A DNA stretch of 55,138 nt from Pedobacter borealis DSM 19626 (lineage in GTDB: Bacteria; Bacteroidota; Bacteroidia; Sphingobacteriales; Sphingobacteriaceae): positions 1 to 55,138 of the forward strand of contig NZ_JAUG01000064.1 in NCBI RefSeq assembly GCF_000708285.2. The letters run 5' to 3'. The translations under genes and the position numbers were made by a program. The notes beneath the pieces were generated by a model. That model was not told where the DNA came from and did no database searches. It saw nothing but the letters and a program-made list of their open reading frames with translations. Shown in pieces: positions 35,275 through 45,547 of the stretch (the first letter of the stretch is position 1; each line of letters begins with the position of its first letter).

Positions 35275-36486
35275 ATGAAAACAAAATTAAACACAATAGA
35301 AGAGGCCATCGCAGATATAAAAGCTGGTAAAGTGATTATTGTTGTAGATGATGAGAATAGAGAGAACGAAGGTGATTTTTTAACGGCAGCCGAAAATGCA
35401 ACGCCCGAGATCATCAATTTTATGGCTACTTATGGCCGTGGTTTAATCTGTGCGCCCTTAACAGAAGAACGTTGTAAAGAGTTAAACCTTAACCTGATGG
35501 TGGGTAAAAATACGGCAGTTTACGAAACTAATTTTACGGTTTCCGTTGATTTGGTTGGACACGGTTGTACCACCGGGATCTCAGCAAGCGATCGCTCTAA
35601 AACCATGCTGGCCCTGGTTAATCCTAAAACCAACCCCGAAGAGTTGGGCAGACCAGGACATATTTTTCCTTTAATTGCAAAAGATGGTGGCGTAATCCGC
35701 CGTGCTGGTCATACAGAGGCTGCGGTAGATTTAGCGCGTTTGGCCGGCATGAAACCTGCAGGTTTATTGGTAGAGATTTTAAAAGAAGATGGCGAAATGG
35801 CCAGACTCCCTGATTTATTTAAAATTGCCGAACAGCACCGGTTAAAAATTATATCAATCGAAGATTTAATCGCTTACCGTTTAACCATGGATAGTTTGAT
35901 TAAACAAGAGGTTAGCATCGATTTACCTACCGCTTGGGGTGATTTTAAAATGACGGCTTATACCCAGTTGGATAACAATGCCACGCACCTGGCCATTTCT
36001 AAAGGCGAATGGAATGCCAACGAACCTATTTTAGCACGTGTACACAGCTCTTGTGTAACAGGCGATATCTTTGGTTCCTGCCGTTGCGATTGCGGTCCGC
36101 AGTTGCACAAAGCGTTAGAAATGATCGAAAAAGAAGGTAAAGGCATTGTCGTATACATGAACCAGGAGGGTAGAGGTATCGGGCTGATTAATAAATTACG
36201 TTCGTATAACTTACAGGATGCCGGTTTCGACACGGTAGAAGCGAACATTAAATTAGGATTTACAGGCGACGAACGCGATTATGGTGTAGGTGCGCAGATC
36301 CTGCGATCAGAGGGGGTTACTAAAATGCGTTTAATGAGTAATAACCCAACCAAAAGAGCAGGTTTAATTGGTTATGGCTTAGAAGTGGTAGAAAATATTC
36401 CTATAGAAATTGCAAGTAACGTACATAACGAACGTTATTTAACCACCAAAAGAGATAAAATGGGCCATTCGATTATGAAAGGATAA
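35275..36486 (+). CDS. ribBA: Bifunctional riboflavin biosynthesis protein RibBA
   Basis: The ATG at 35275 (403 residues) is chosen; an upstream TTG is unlikely. The N-terminal half is 3,4-dihydroxy-2-butanone-4-phosphate synthase (VVDDENRENEGDF, GRPGHIFPL, RRAGHTEAAVDL). The C-terminal half is GTP cyclohydrolase II with the zinc-binding RVHSSCVTGDIFGSCRCDCG and NQEGRGIGLINK. Both active sites look intact. No FMN riboswitch is visible upstream. A strong terminator follows. Confidence 0.95.
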   Translation: MKTKLNTIEEAIADIKAGKVIIVVDDENRENEGDFLTAAENATPEIINFMATYGRGLICAPLTEERCKELNLNLMVGKNTAVYETNFTVSVDLVGHGCTTGISASDRSKTMLALVNPKTNPEELGRPGHIFPLIAKDGGVIRRAGHTEAAVDLARLAGMKPAGLLVEILKEDGEMARLPDLFKIAEQHRLKIISIEDLIAYRLTMDSLIKQEVSIDLPTAWGDFKMTAYTQLDNNATHLAISKGEWNANEPILARVHSSCVTGDIFGSCRCDCGPQLHKALEMIEKEGKGIVVYMNQEGRGIGLINKLRSYNLQDAGFDTVEANIKLGFTGDERDYGVGAQILRSEGVTKMRLMSNNPTKRAGLIGYGLEVVENIPIEIASNVHNERYLTTKRDKMGHSIMKG

Positions 36487-36562
36487 TTCAGTTGGCAGTT
36501 AACAGCCTGCAGTTCACAGTTTGGATTGTGAGAACTGAAAATTGCTAATTGAAAACTTATAC

Positions 36563-36607
36563 AAGACCAACAGTTGAACACGTGTTCGATTGTTGGTCTT
36601 TTTTTGT
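36563..36607 (+). terminator. Terminator after ribBA
   Basis: A 10-bp stem (aagaccaaca / tgttggtctt) with a loop that itself contains gaacacgtgttc, followed by a run of T bases. Confidence 0.88.
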
Positions 36608-36617
36608 TTGATATATT

Positions 36618-36728
36618 TGTCATCCTGAGCGTAGCGAAGGATCTATATCGTTAACCCAATGGTCATCGATCGTTTTTTTTACCATATAAGACATATAAGA
36701 TCATTTAAGTTCCGTATATCGATTATTC
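36618..36728. repeat. Composite dispersed repeat, copy 1
   Basis: The copy runs: REP-like gtcatcctga...aggatct, then atcgttaaccc, then accatataag...atataag...catttaag, then cgattatt. The same order occurs at 37281-37389. Confidence 0.65.
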
Positions 36729-37280
36729 ACCTCTGTGGTTCGTCCTCCTGATCCGATCTATCGGATTGTTTTATTAGTTGTGTTTATTGTTTTCATCGGT
36801 CTAATAGCTACTTCGTGGTCAGGATCTATGAGGTATAAAATTTGTCATCCTGAGCACAGCGAAGGATCTTTAAATAGCCGTCTTTCTCCCTTCCACATGC
36901 TTGCCTCGGCTAGCCGCCGAAGGGCTTTTTCTTTATCCTTGATGATAAAGAAACAAACAATCAAGGCTAGGATCTGATGTCGGATAAATTCGTCAAAGCT
37001 TTATTGATCGTCAGCACAAGCCCCCGATGAAAAAATCGGGGAGGGCGTGCTACCTCGGGGTTGTGGTAGGTTGAGAGGAGGTGCTAAAGCTTTAACGTCC
37101 TGAACGTAGTCGAAGGATCTCCTTCCATCATATCCTAGGCCGGATAGCAGGGTGCATATAGTATGGAGCAGAGAAACCATTCTCGTTATCTCAATCGAGA
37201 TCAATCGTCATTGCGCAGGAATGACGACCGCCATAATCCGAGTTAATTTCTTATTTATGCGTCAATCCCCTTCCGTACGC

Positions 37281-37389
37281 GTCATCCTGAACTTGTTTCA
37301 GGATCTTTATCGTTAACCCCACATTCTTCGACTGCGTTTCTACCATAGAAGAAATATAAGAGCATTTAAGTTTTTAGTGCCGATTATTA
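37281..37389. repeat. Composite dispersed repeat, copy 2
   Basis: Same block order as 36618-36728: gtcatcctgaacttgtttca and ggatct, atcgttaacccc, accatagaag...atataag...catttaag, cgattatt. Identity is partial, as read by eye. Confidence 0.65.
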
Positions 37390-37566
37390 AGTTTGCAGCA
37401 CCTATGTTGTAGTTCTGTGTGTTATAGGTTTGAGATTCTTCACTGCGTTCAGAATGACAGCGTGATGAGCAATTAATTAGTCCGTAGTGCCAAGTGTTGG
37501 GTCGATTAATTTTCCCCAGATTCGTCATGCTGAATTTATTTCAGCATCTTATTTGCAGGAAAGACA

Positions 37567-39033
37567 CTGATCCCGAACCTTCCTATCGTGTGGACACATC
37601 TTTATATGTGTCCCATCCTTCTTTTGCTGCTCTAAAATACCTTAGTCCGATCCATAGGGTTGTTATTCCTGGTGTCCGCTTGCTTTCATAACCTTTCCAA
37701 CCTCCCAATCTTGCCAGTACCCATACATATCTTTTCAAATCTCTTGACTTGTATGGATTCTTCTGTTTTTCGGTTTTACCTTCAAGCCTGATAATTTGCT
37801 GTTCCATGAATTCCTGTTCCTCAATGCTGAAACAGGTATCGGCACCAATTGCCAACTCTGGTTCAGCATATGCCAGCCGCATCAGGAATAGCTTTATCAC
37901 CACCTCCATAATCATAAGGCTCTGTTTTCTTATTGATGAAGCATATTCCAGTTCACTGGCCTCAATATTGTACCCTTCTTTTTTGAGTATTTTGAACACT
38001 TCCTCAATCGTCCACCTCCAGCTGTACCATTCTATGCACATTCTGGCAATGTCCAGACTTGTTACCGCTATGGTAGTCAAGAGTCTCCAACATATCTTAT
38101 CTGTACCGCTATAGCCTACTTCTTTTGCTTCTATCAAATAGAGCTTGGTACTGGAAGATACTCCTTTACTGGTAGTATCAGTTTTGCATATTTCTACTTC
38201 CCTGTACCTGATTTCTATCTTCGCCTTTCTTTTTGGCCTTTTTCCTTTGGCATCCACCAATATTTCATAATCACCCTGTGACTGCTGATCTGAGAGGCAG
38301 TTAAACAATTTACTCTTATCTTTCAGGGTTCTATTGGTCCTGGCCCTTATCAAAAGGTCTGTCTTTGAATCAGGTACAACTGCAAACTGCTCGTATATGT
38401 CCCCTTCACGGTCCTGTATGATAACCATTCCCTCAACGGTGGGTGACAGTGCTTTTTTGGTGTTATTGGATACCTCAATCCATTTATAGGATTCTTTCTC
38501 GGTAATGGGCAATTTGCTGTATTCACGCTCAAATTTCGAACGGAACTCCAGCGGCCTGTTCCATACCTTGATATCCGCATAGCCATATGGGGTACCATCA
38601 CGGGCATCAAGTACAAGGCTTGGATGGAGCATAAAGCCTAACCCATGGTCACCCTTTGCATTTGTAGTACCGATAAAAGTATCCTTCCTTATCCTATTAC
38701 GGTGGCTACCAAGGTTTATTTCGGTGCTATCCTGGATACAAACAACGTACTTCCCATGGCTGGCCGACTGGCAATTGAATGATAAATTAGCGATAATAGC
38801 TGCCTCACTTACCCGATCATTGGCAAGAAACCGATAGAAGCCCTTGGCTTCAGCCTCATCTTTGCTTAACTGGCGTATACTCTGGACACTGTTCCTGAAA
38901 AGTATATCCAGATTCTTATTACCCCTGCTAATTAACCTTGAATCGGATAAACTCGTAAAACCTCGTGTTTGCATCCAACAAAGAAACAAATTATTCAGAA
39001 ATGTGTCCACACGATAGGAATGTTCGGGATCAG
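37567..39033. mobile_element. IS4-family insertion sequence
   Basis: The element is 1,467 bp with terminal inverted repeats of 33 bp (37567-37599 and 39001-39033) that differ at one base as read by eye; both begin ctgatcccgaac on their own strand. A single transposase gene fills it. No clear target duplication was seen next to the ends. It sits inside a REP-like repeat, whose two halves lie on either side (37525-37566 and 39034-39105). Confidence 0.92.
37583..39010 (-). CDS. IS4-family transposase
   Basis: This 475-residue DDE transposase of the Tn5/IS50-like IS4 group has catalytic candidates in CIQDSTEINL (first Asp), IIQDREGDIYEQF (second Asp), and a YREK-type region WRWTIEEVFKILKKEGYN (Glu). 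The N-terminal part has LSKDEAEAKGFYRFLANDRV, typical of the Tn5-type N-terminal domain. The gene covers nearly the whole element and extends into both inverted repeats. It appears intact. Confidence 0.93.
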   Translation of the reverse strand: MDTFLNNLFLCWMQTRGFTSLSDSRLISRGNKNLDILFRNSVQSIRQLSKDEAEAKGFYRFLANDRVSEAAIIANLSFNCQSASHGKYVVCIQDSTEINLGSHRNRIRKDTFIGTTNAKGDHGLGFMLHPSLVLDARDGTPYGYADIKVWNRPLEFRSKFEREYSKLPITEKESYKWIEVSNNTKKALSPTVEGMVIIQDREGDIYEQFAVVPDSKTDLLIRARTNRTLKDKSKLFNCLSDQQSQGDYEILVDAKGKRPKRKAKIEIRYREVEICKTDTTSKGVSSSTKLYLIEAKEVGYSGTDKICWRLLTTIAVTSLDIARMCIEWYSWRWTIEEVFKILKKEGYNIEASELEYASSIRKQSLMIMEVVIKLFLMRLAYAEPELAIGADTCFSIEEQEFMEQQIIRLEGKTEKQKNPYKSRDLKRYVWVLARLGGWKGYESKRTPGITTLWIGLRYFRAAKEGWDTYKDVSTR

Positions 39034-39115
39034 CATCTATTAAGACCCTGACCTGTAGCGAAGCGGAAAGCTACGCAGTAAAATAAATTTAGGGTGACGA
39101 TCACCTTTTGATGTT

Positions 39116-39213
39116 AGTCGAGATTTGAAATCTCGACTGGATGAATTGTGGATTTGTAATCCACCTAAGAGATTAAAAACCCTTAACTCCAATATCGGGA
39201 TTACAAATCCCGA
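39116..39213. repeat. Three consecutive short hairpins
   Basis: Inverted repeats at 39116-39138 (agtcgagattt / aaatctcgact), 39148-39164 (gtggatt / aatccac) and 39195-39213 (tcgggatt / aatcccga). All share the word GATTT or its complement. They sit directly upstream of the peptidase gene and look like a REP-type family rather than a terminator. Confidence 0.65.
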
Positions 39214-39245
39214 CCAACAACTACATTATTTTACTAAATTTCGGG

Positions 39246-40385
39246 ATGAAAAAATTTGGCTTCATCATCTTCCTGTTTTTAGCAAACAATGCTTTCGCGC
39301 AAGATTCTACTTATACCAGAAATGTAGTAAATACCCTTACTTCAAAACAATTTTGGGGCAGAGGTTATACCAAAGACGGGATGAAAAAATCTGCAGTTTA
39401 TCTCACAGAAGCTTATCAAAAAATCGGTTTGTTGCCAATGGGTCAATCTTATAAGCAGACATTTAATTTCCCTGTAAATACATTCCCAGGAAAAATGATG
39501 GTGGCAATAAATGGTCAAAAACTTATCCCGGGTAAAGATTTCATTGTAAACAATGAGAGCCCCAGCGTTAAACAAAAGGCAAATTTAACCGAGGTTGATA
39601 GTCTTAATTATCAGGCTTCTCCATCATTAAAGATTTTATTAAAAGACAAATTAACCTGGTCTGTAGCTACAGAAGTTGGCGATATAGCAACTATCCAGCT
39701 CAATAAAAAGAACCTTACAGCAATTCCAAAAGAAATTAATGTTGATATTGAAACCAAATTCATTCCAAACTTTGAGGCAGCTAACATTTGCGGTTTAGTT
39801 AAGGGTACTAAATTCCCTGATTCCATTTTAATCATTACAGCACATTACGATCATTTGGGTGGAATGGGTGCTGACACTTATTTCCCCGGCGCAAATGACA
39901 ATGCCGCTGGCGTAGCTACTTTATTAAGTTTGGCCAAATACTATGCTGTTCACCCACAGTCTTATTCGATTGGTTTTATCTGTTTCGCAGGCGAAGAAGC
40001 TGGATTATTGGGATCTAGATATTTTGTGGAAAACCCTTTAATTCCTTTAAGCAGGATTAAATTCCTAATCAACTTGGATTTGGTTGGAACCGGTGAAGCC
40101 GGTATGACGGTAGTTAATGCATCCGTTTATCCTAAAGCATTTGCGCTGCTAAACACAATCAACAACCAAAATCATTATATCTCGAAAATAAACTCCAGAG
40201 GTAAAGCAGCCAACAGCGATCACTATTTCTTTACCGAAAAAAGTGTTCCCGCATTCTTCATCTACACCCAAGGAGGTCCGTCTGCCTACCACGACGTATT
40301 CGACAAACCTGAAACATTACCCCTTACCGAGTATAAAGATCTGTTTAAACTGATCGTTGGATTTAACCAGAAACTGATGGAATAA
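39246..40385 (+). CDS. M28-family metallopeptidase, secreted
   Basis: This 379-residue protein has a signal peptide (MKKFGFIIFLFLANNAFAQ). The two-zinc site is complete: HYDHLGGMG, GANDNAAGVATLL, AGEEAGLLGS, LDLVGTG and SDHYFF. It is expected to be an aminopeptidase acting in the periplasm or outside the cell. It stands alone, with hairpins upstream and a terminator downstream. Confidence 0.9.
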   Translation: MKKFGFIIFLFLANNAFAQDSTYTRNVVNTLTSKQFWGRGYTKDGMKKSAVYLTEAYQKIGLLPMGQSYKQTFNFPVNTFPGKMMVAINGQKLIPGKDFIVNNESPSVKQKANLTEVDSLNYQASPSLKILLKDKLTWSVATEVGDIATIQLNKKNLTAIPKEINVDIETKFIPNFEAANICGLVKGTKFPDSILIITAHYDHLGGMGADTYFPGANDNAAGVATLLSLAKYYAVHPQSYSIGFICFAGEEAGLLGSRYFVENPLIPLSRIKFLINLDLVGTGEAGMTVVNASVYPKAFALLNTINNQNHYISKINSRGKAANSDHYFFTEKSVPAFFIYTQGGPSAYHDVFDKPETLPLTEYKDLFKLIVGFNQKLME

Positions 40386-40746
40386 CTTTATTTTATGACG
40401 AAACCCTTAAATCAAGATACAAACCGTTAATTCTCGATTTCTCCGATTGGGATAATATAATCAGCCATTGGGATATGCGCTTTCTCAGCCCCATTGCATT
40501 AGCTTGGGGCTTTTTCTTTTTAGCGCTATGTAATTTTTTCGTTTAGTATTTGCAAAAACACCTTAAGGCGATTACTTTTACCTAAAAGATTAGTTGTTTA
40601 ATTAAGTGCAACGTTTAGTCAGCCAGTACGTCTATTATCGAACCAAGCCAGATTTTTAGTCTGTCACATTTTTTATATCGTTTATCACATTTATCTGTAC
40701 CATAAAAACGTAGCACCTAATTTTAGCTTGCTTATTTAAAATATAC
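40386..40746. other. Intergenic region with one terminator
   Basis: This 361-base spacer contains the peptidase terminator at 40487-40517 and presumably the promoter of the barrel-protein gene. Nothing else is recognised. Confidence 0.5.
40487..40517 (+). terminator. Terminator after the M28 peptidase gene
   Basis: A 7-bp stem (agcccca / tggggct) with an 11-base loop, followed by tttttctttttt-like sequence. Confidence 0.8.
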
Positions 40747-43517
40747 ATGAAGAAACTCTTACTTTCAATCGCCCTTACCTTAGCTATTTTTAATTTATTT
40801 GCACAAAAAAACGGAAGCATTACTGGAATTTTAGCCAATAGCGCCAATCACAAAACCACCTTAAATTACTCAACGGTTTCAGTATATAAAGTTGGCGATA
40901 GTATATTGAGCACTTATAAATTATCGGATGACAAAGGCGTTTTTAAAATCAATGGCTTAACCATAGGTGTAAAATACCGTTTAGTGGTAACCGCATGGCA
41001 GTATGGAACATACCGGAAAGAGGTTGAACTAACTGCAGCCAATCCTGCATTAAATTTGGGTACCCTCTATCTTTCCGTTAAGGCAAATGATTTAAACGAA
41101 ATTGTAATTTCGGGAGAAAGACCACCTGTAATTGTACGTAAAGATACTATTGAATTTAATGCAGAATCCTTTAAAACCCTGCCATCAGCGGTGGTAGAAG
41201 ATCTGTTAAAAAAGCTTCCGGGCGTTACTATTGCAGCCGATGGCTCTATACAGGTTAACGGTAAAGCAGTTAGTAAAATTTTAGTAGACGGAAAAGAGTT
41301 TTTTGGTGGCGACCAGCAGATTGCGACCAAAAATCTACCTGCTAATATCATAGATAAGGTGCAGGTGGTTGATGATAAACAGGCCAAAAGACGTGATCCG
41401 GATTTAACAGCAGCAGAAATCCCGCAGATTATCAATTTAAAGTTAAAAAAAGCGATTAAAAAAGGGGCTTTCGGCAAATTGTATGCTGGTGGAGGTTTAA
41501 AAGACCTTTACCAAGCAGGTGGATTAATGAACTTAGAGATACCACACAGGTAAGTATATTGGCTTATGGCAACAACATCAATCAGCCAGGCTTTAACCCC
41601 AATGATGTGCAACGTATAGGTGAGTTTAGCAGAAGTGGTGTAAACTCTATGATGATGACCTCGGGAGGTTATTTCGAGTTCAACGGTATCAATTTCGGCG
41701 GAAGTTATAATGGTGTTCAGGCTTCATCGGGTGGTGGTTTTAACTTTAATACTTTAACCAAGAAAGGAATCAAAATTAACACCCAATATTTCTTCGGCCG
41801 ATCGGATAATCTTCTGGAGAAACTCACCAATACCAACCAAACATTAGGTACCGACAGACTGATTACCAACGCCAGCGAAAATACCAATTCTCTTATTCTA
41901 AAACACAATATTGGTGGAAAATTAGACTGGCAAATCGACTCTTTAACACAACTGACGATAGAGCCGGCAATTGTGCTCAGCTCTAACAACTCGGTAAGCA
42001 AGGTTTCTTCAAGCAATAATAACGCAAATAATCAGCTCATTAATATGCTCGCTAATTTGAATGACCTGAATACATCAAGCAACAAATATCAGTTAAGGGT
42101 CGATTTTAGTAAGGATTTTAAAAAAGCAGGAAGATCTTTCAATATTGGAGCCGATATTTCTGCAACCCCTAATCCAATTATCAATTATAACAGGAGCATT
42201 AGTGTTTTTTACCTTAAGCCGTCTACGTTAGAAATTGATCAGTTAAGGAATAATACCATTGATAATTTCAGGTCTTACTTCTATGGCAATTATACCGAAC
42301 CAATTAGCAAAAAACTGAATTTTAAAGCAGATGTAAGCGGAAACATCATCAATAACGAAAATGCATTAAGTACTTTTTACCGCAATCCGGCTAACCAGCT
42401 GTACGATATTATTGTACCAGATTTATCGCAAACTGTTAAACAGGCCGGTTTTAAAACCAATACGAACATCAGCCTTGGTTATAAAGTAACAAAAGATCTT
42501 TACCTTCAACCGGGATTGGTACACAACTATATTTCATTAAACAACCGCTTTACCAATACCGTTGATATTAATCAGCGTTATAATTTTATATGGCCAACCT
42601 TTCAATTAAAATATAAAATATTCCGCTTTAACTATTCGGCCCGTTTTACAGAACCTAATGTAAGTTATCTTCAGCCAGTGGCCGACAATACCAATGCATT
42701 TTACATCAGAAATGGAAACCCAAATCTACTGCCCGCCCGTATGCAGGGCTTAAGCATGAATATGTACAAATATGACCCTAAAAGCCTGATCAATTACAAT
42801 TTATACGGTTATGGTAATTTCACAAAAAACGGCATTGTTAACGCTATCACCATAAATAACGGAGTTCAAACGATTAATCCCGTTAACAAAAATGGCATCT
42901 ATAATTTTAGTGGAGGGGCCAATATTTCGAAAGATTTCAAAAAAGATAAAACAAGTTTAAAAGTGGGTTTGGGCTTCTGGGCCAATTTTGATCATAGCCC
43001 TGTTATTGTGAACAACATGGAGAGCGATGCAAATGTGTTTTATGTAGGGCCTAACGGAAGTATAAGGTTAGACCTAAACGATAAGGTAGAAATTAACCAG
43101 TCGTATTCGGTAAACCTGAATCGCAGCAGGTACGATGATAGCTATTACACTAACATTAGCTACAATACCCACCAAAGCACATCCGAACTGATTATCCGTT
43201 ATCCCAAAAAACTGGTTTTCGAAACCAGTTATTCTTTAACCATCAATGACCAAAAAATTGCCGGATATAACAATAACATCAAATTCTGGAATGCTGCTCT
43301 TACTTACCTATTCATGAAAAATGACAGGGCACAGTTAAAATTCTCTGTGAATGATATTTTGCAGAGCAATGTACGTAGGAACATCGAGATTACGGGCAAC
43401 AGCGTTATCGATACGCAGAGTAATAACCTGGGTAGATATGGCATGCTTACCCTTACTTATAATATTCAAAACTTTGGCCAAAAAGTTGGTGGCAGACAAA
43501 CGTTTTTTAATTTTTAA
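40747..43517 (+). pseudogene. Outer-membrane beta-barrel (TonB receptor-like) protein, one frameshift
   Basis: The two frames 40747-41553 and 41559-43517 are one gene broken by a missing base near 41535. Adding one T would read MNLFRDTTQVSILAYGNN across the join. The restored protein would be about 920 residues: signal peptide (ending FAQ), a CarboxypepD_reg-like domain (about 25-115), a plug-like domain (LPSAVVEDLLKKLPGVTI, VNGKAVSKILVDGKEFFGGD) and an OMP_b-brl_3 barrel. These proteins resemble TonB receptors but have no assigned ligand. The break may be a sequencing error in a T run. Confidence 0.82.
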
Positions 43518-43522
43518 TCCCG

Positions 43523-43599
43523 TGGTCTGTGTCTCCACAGACCACAGTAAAAACTCCCGGCTTCAAACCCTTCATAATGGTCTGTGGGGACACAGACCA
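43523..43599. terminator. Paired hairpins between convergent genes
   Basis: Two hairpins, 43523-43544 (tggtctgtg / cacagacca) and 43578-43599 (tggtctgtg / cacagacca), carry identical stems in the spacer between the convergent barrel-protein and oxidoreductase genes. They can each fold alone or pair with each other and probably act as a bidirectional terminator. Confidence 0.65.
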
Positions 43600-43612
43600 T
43601 GGAAATGATTCA

Positions 43613-44617
43613 TTACAAAAACATCTCCGCAAGTAACTCGTACGATTTTATCCGGTCTTCAAAATGCTCGGTAATGGTAACCGCCATCAGTTCATCAACA
43701 TCATAATCGGCAGCCAGTTTGGTAAGCCGCTCTTTAATTACAGTTGGGGTGCCGTAAATCATTCGTGGTTTATTGGCCTTAACCCGTTCCTGCTCTGCAG
43801 CGTTATAACTGATGTCTTTAATATCGTTCCAACCTACAGCAGTTAAACCTCCACCCTTTTCTAGCTGGAGAAAACGGTAAGCCATTAATGCCTCCTGCTG
43901 TTTTACCTTTTCTTCGTCTTCAGAGCAGAAAACAAAAAGTGCCACGTTTTCAACGGGTTTTGCCAAATCAACCGAAGGTTTAAAATGCTCCCTGTAGTAT
44001 TGGACAGCCTGTGGTCCTCCACGCGGGTTAATAAAATGTGCAAAAGAAAAGCCCATTCCAAAGTGTGCCGAAAATAAGGCACTTTGCCCGCTGCTGCTCA
44101 AAAGCCATTGTTGCGGAACAGTTTCAGCAATGGGAATGGCTTTTATTTTGGCCTGGATACCACCATCAGAGGTATCATGCAAGTAATGTTGCAGCTCACG
44201 CAGTTGTTCTACAAAATCCTGCTCGCTCCAATTGTTTGATGGGTTAAGCATCGAAGCCGTAATGCGGTCGGTACCCGGTGCACGGCCCATACCCAGATCG
44301 ATCCGGTTAGGGTGCATCACTTCCAGCAAACGAAAACTTTCTGCAACCTTTAATGCACTATGGTTGGGCAGCATAATACCGCCAGAACCTATCCTTAAAG
44401 TTTTGGTATGATTGGCCAAATGGGCAATTAAGACTTCGGGCGTTGAACCCGCTAAACTGGTGGTATTGTGATGTTCTGAAACCCAGAAACGGTGATATCC
44501 CAATCTTTCGGTTTCTTGTGCAAGTATAGTGGTTTCTTCAATGGCGCGGCGGGCTGTAACACCCTTGCGAACCGGCGATTGATCTAACACACTTAGTTTA
44601 ATTTTCGTATTGCTCAT
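43613..44617 (-). CDS. Luciferase-like (LLM class) flavin-dependent oxidoreductase
   Basis: This 334-residue TIM-barrel protein has the family signatures LSVLDQSPVRKG, FWVSEHHN, IGSGGIMLPNHSALKVAE, RIDLGMGRAPGTD and a C-terminal LMAVTITEHFEDRIKSYELL. It is expected to be an FMN- or F420-like-dependent monooxygenase or reductase; the closest pattern is the FMN type common in bacteria. Substrate unknown. No cofactor genes adjoin it. Confidence 0.9.
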   Translation of the reverse strand: MSNTKIKLSVLDQSPVRKGVTARRAIEETTILAQETERLGYHRFWVSEHHNTTSLAGSTPEVLIAHLANHTKTLRIGSGGIMLPNHSALKVAESFRLLEVMHPNRIDLGMGRAPGTDRITASMLNPSNNWSEQDFVEQLRELQHYLHDTSDGGIQAKIKAIPIAETVPQQWLLSSSGQSALFSAHFGMGFSFAHFINPRGGPQAVQYYREHFKPSVDLAKPVENVALFVFCSEDEEKVKQQEALMAYRFLQLEKGGGLTAVGWNDIKDISYNAAEQERVKANKPRMIYGTPTVIKERLTKLAADYDVDELMAVTITEHFEDRIKSYELLAEMFL

Positions 44618-44688
44618 ATTCGTATCCTAACAAATTTATGAGCCTGCTCATTTAAAACATGAGTTCGAAAAGCTTTATGACTTTTAGA

Positions 44689-45376
44689 TTATTGCGCCAA
44701 AGTCAATTTGACCAAATACTGATCTTCGCCATCGTCAAAAATCAATTCAGCATTCCATCCTGTTTCTTTAGCAATCTGTTTAATTGTTTCTTCATCTATA
44801 TAAATCCAATTAAACCAATTGCCTTTTTCGCCCTTATATTCATACTGATAAGATACCTCGCCATAATATTGGTTTTGCGGTTTCGGCATATCTTCGTATA
44901 AATAAGCAATATCAGAAGAATCGAAAATAACCTGTCCATTGGGATTGATGAGGTCTTTTAGCTTGATCAGGAAATCCTTAAAACCGGGCAAAGTTCCGGT
45001 TAAACCGATGCCGTTCATAAGCATAATAATGGTATCGAATTTCTCCTGATAGGTAAAAACATCTTGTATGAATGCTTTTTTTACACCACGCGCTTTTCAT
45101 AATATCAACAGCTGCTTCGGAAATATCAATAGCCGTTACATCGATATTAAAAGCCTGTAAAAGTAAAGCATGACTGCCAACACCGGCACCAATATCCAAT
45201 ACCTTTCCACTGCACATGTGCAAAGCCTGAAGCTCTAAAACGGGCATATCTTCATCATCACGAAAGAAGAATTCTAAAGGCATTTCTTCTGGTTCGCCAT
45301 ACGAATTGTGCAACCAAAGCGTATCAGCCTCGCCGGTTCTATAAATATCTGTTAACGCTTTACCAAAAACATCCAT
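44689..45376 (-). pseudogene. Class I SAM-dependent methyltransferase, one frameshift
   Basis: From the ATG at 45376 the frame reads MDVFGKALTDIYRTGEADTL, then the SAM motif VLDIGAGVGSHALLL and VTAIDISEAAVDIMK. It then breaks in the A4 run at 45094-45097; three A bases would give KARGVKKAFIQDVF and join the second frame (MLMNGIGLTGTLPGF) to the end at 44689. The rest carries WFNWIYIDEETIKQIAKETG. The restored length would be about 230 residues. It may be a live gene with a sequencing insertion. Substrate unknown. Confidence 0.8.
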
Positions 45377-45547
45377 GTGGGCAAAGATAGGGAGGAAAGC
45401 TGAAAGACTAAAGTTTAAAGAAAATGAGGAGTCAAAAAACCATCATTACAGCAAATAAGTTATAAGTTAGTCGGGAATAAGGTAGCAGGGAGCGCTGAGC
45501 GATGTCTTGAAAGAAAGCAGGAAACAAGGAAACAGAGAGAAAAAAAA

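Larger units (their letters stand above)
36608..37566. other. Gene-free tract built of dispersed repeats
   Basis: Roughly 950 bases with no credible gene. It contains several REP-like units (about 36619-36645, 36844-36870, 37098-37120, 37281-37306, 37430-37460 and 37525-37551), two copies of a ~110-bp composite repeat, and a cttgcctcggct-type repeat at 36900-36972 that recurs at 55013-55080. Confidence 0.7.

Noticed and set aside
36735..36977. 80-residue open frame in the repeat tract
   Set aside because: It is made of REP-like and cttgcctcggct repeats read as protein; no start signal or family.
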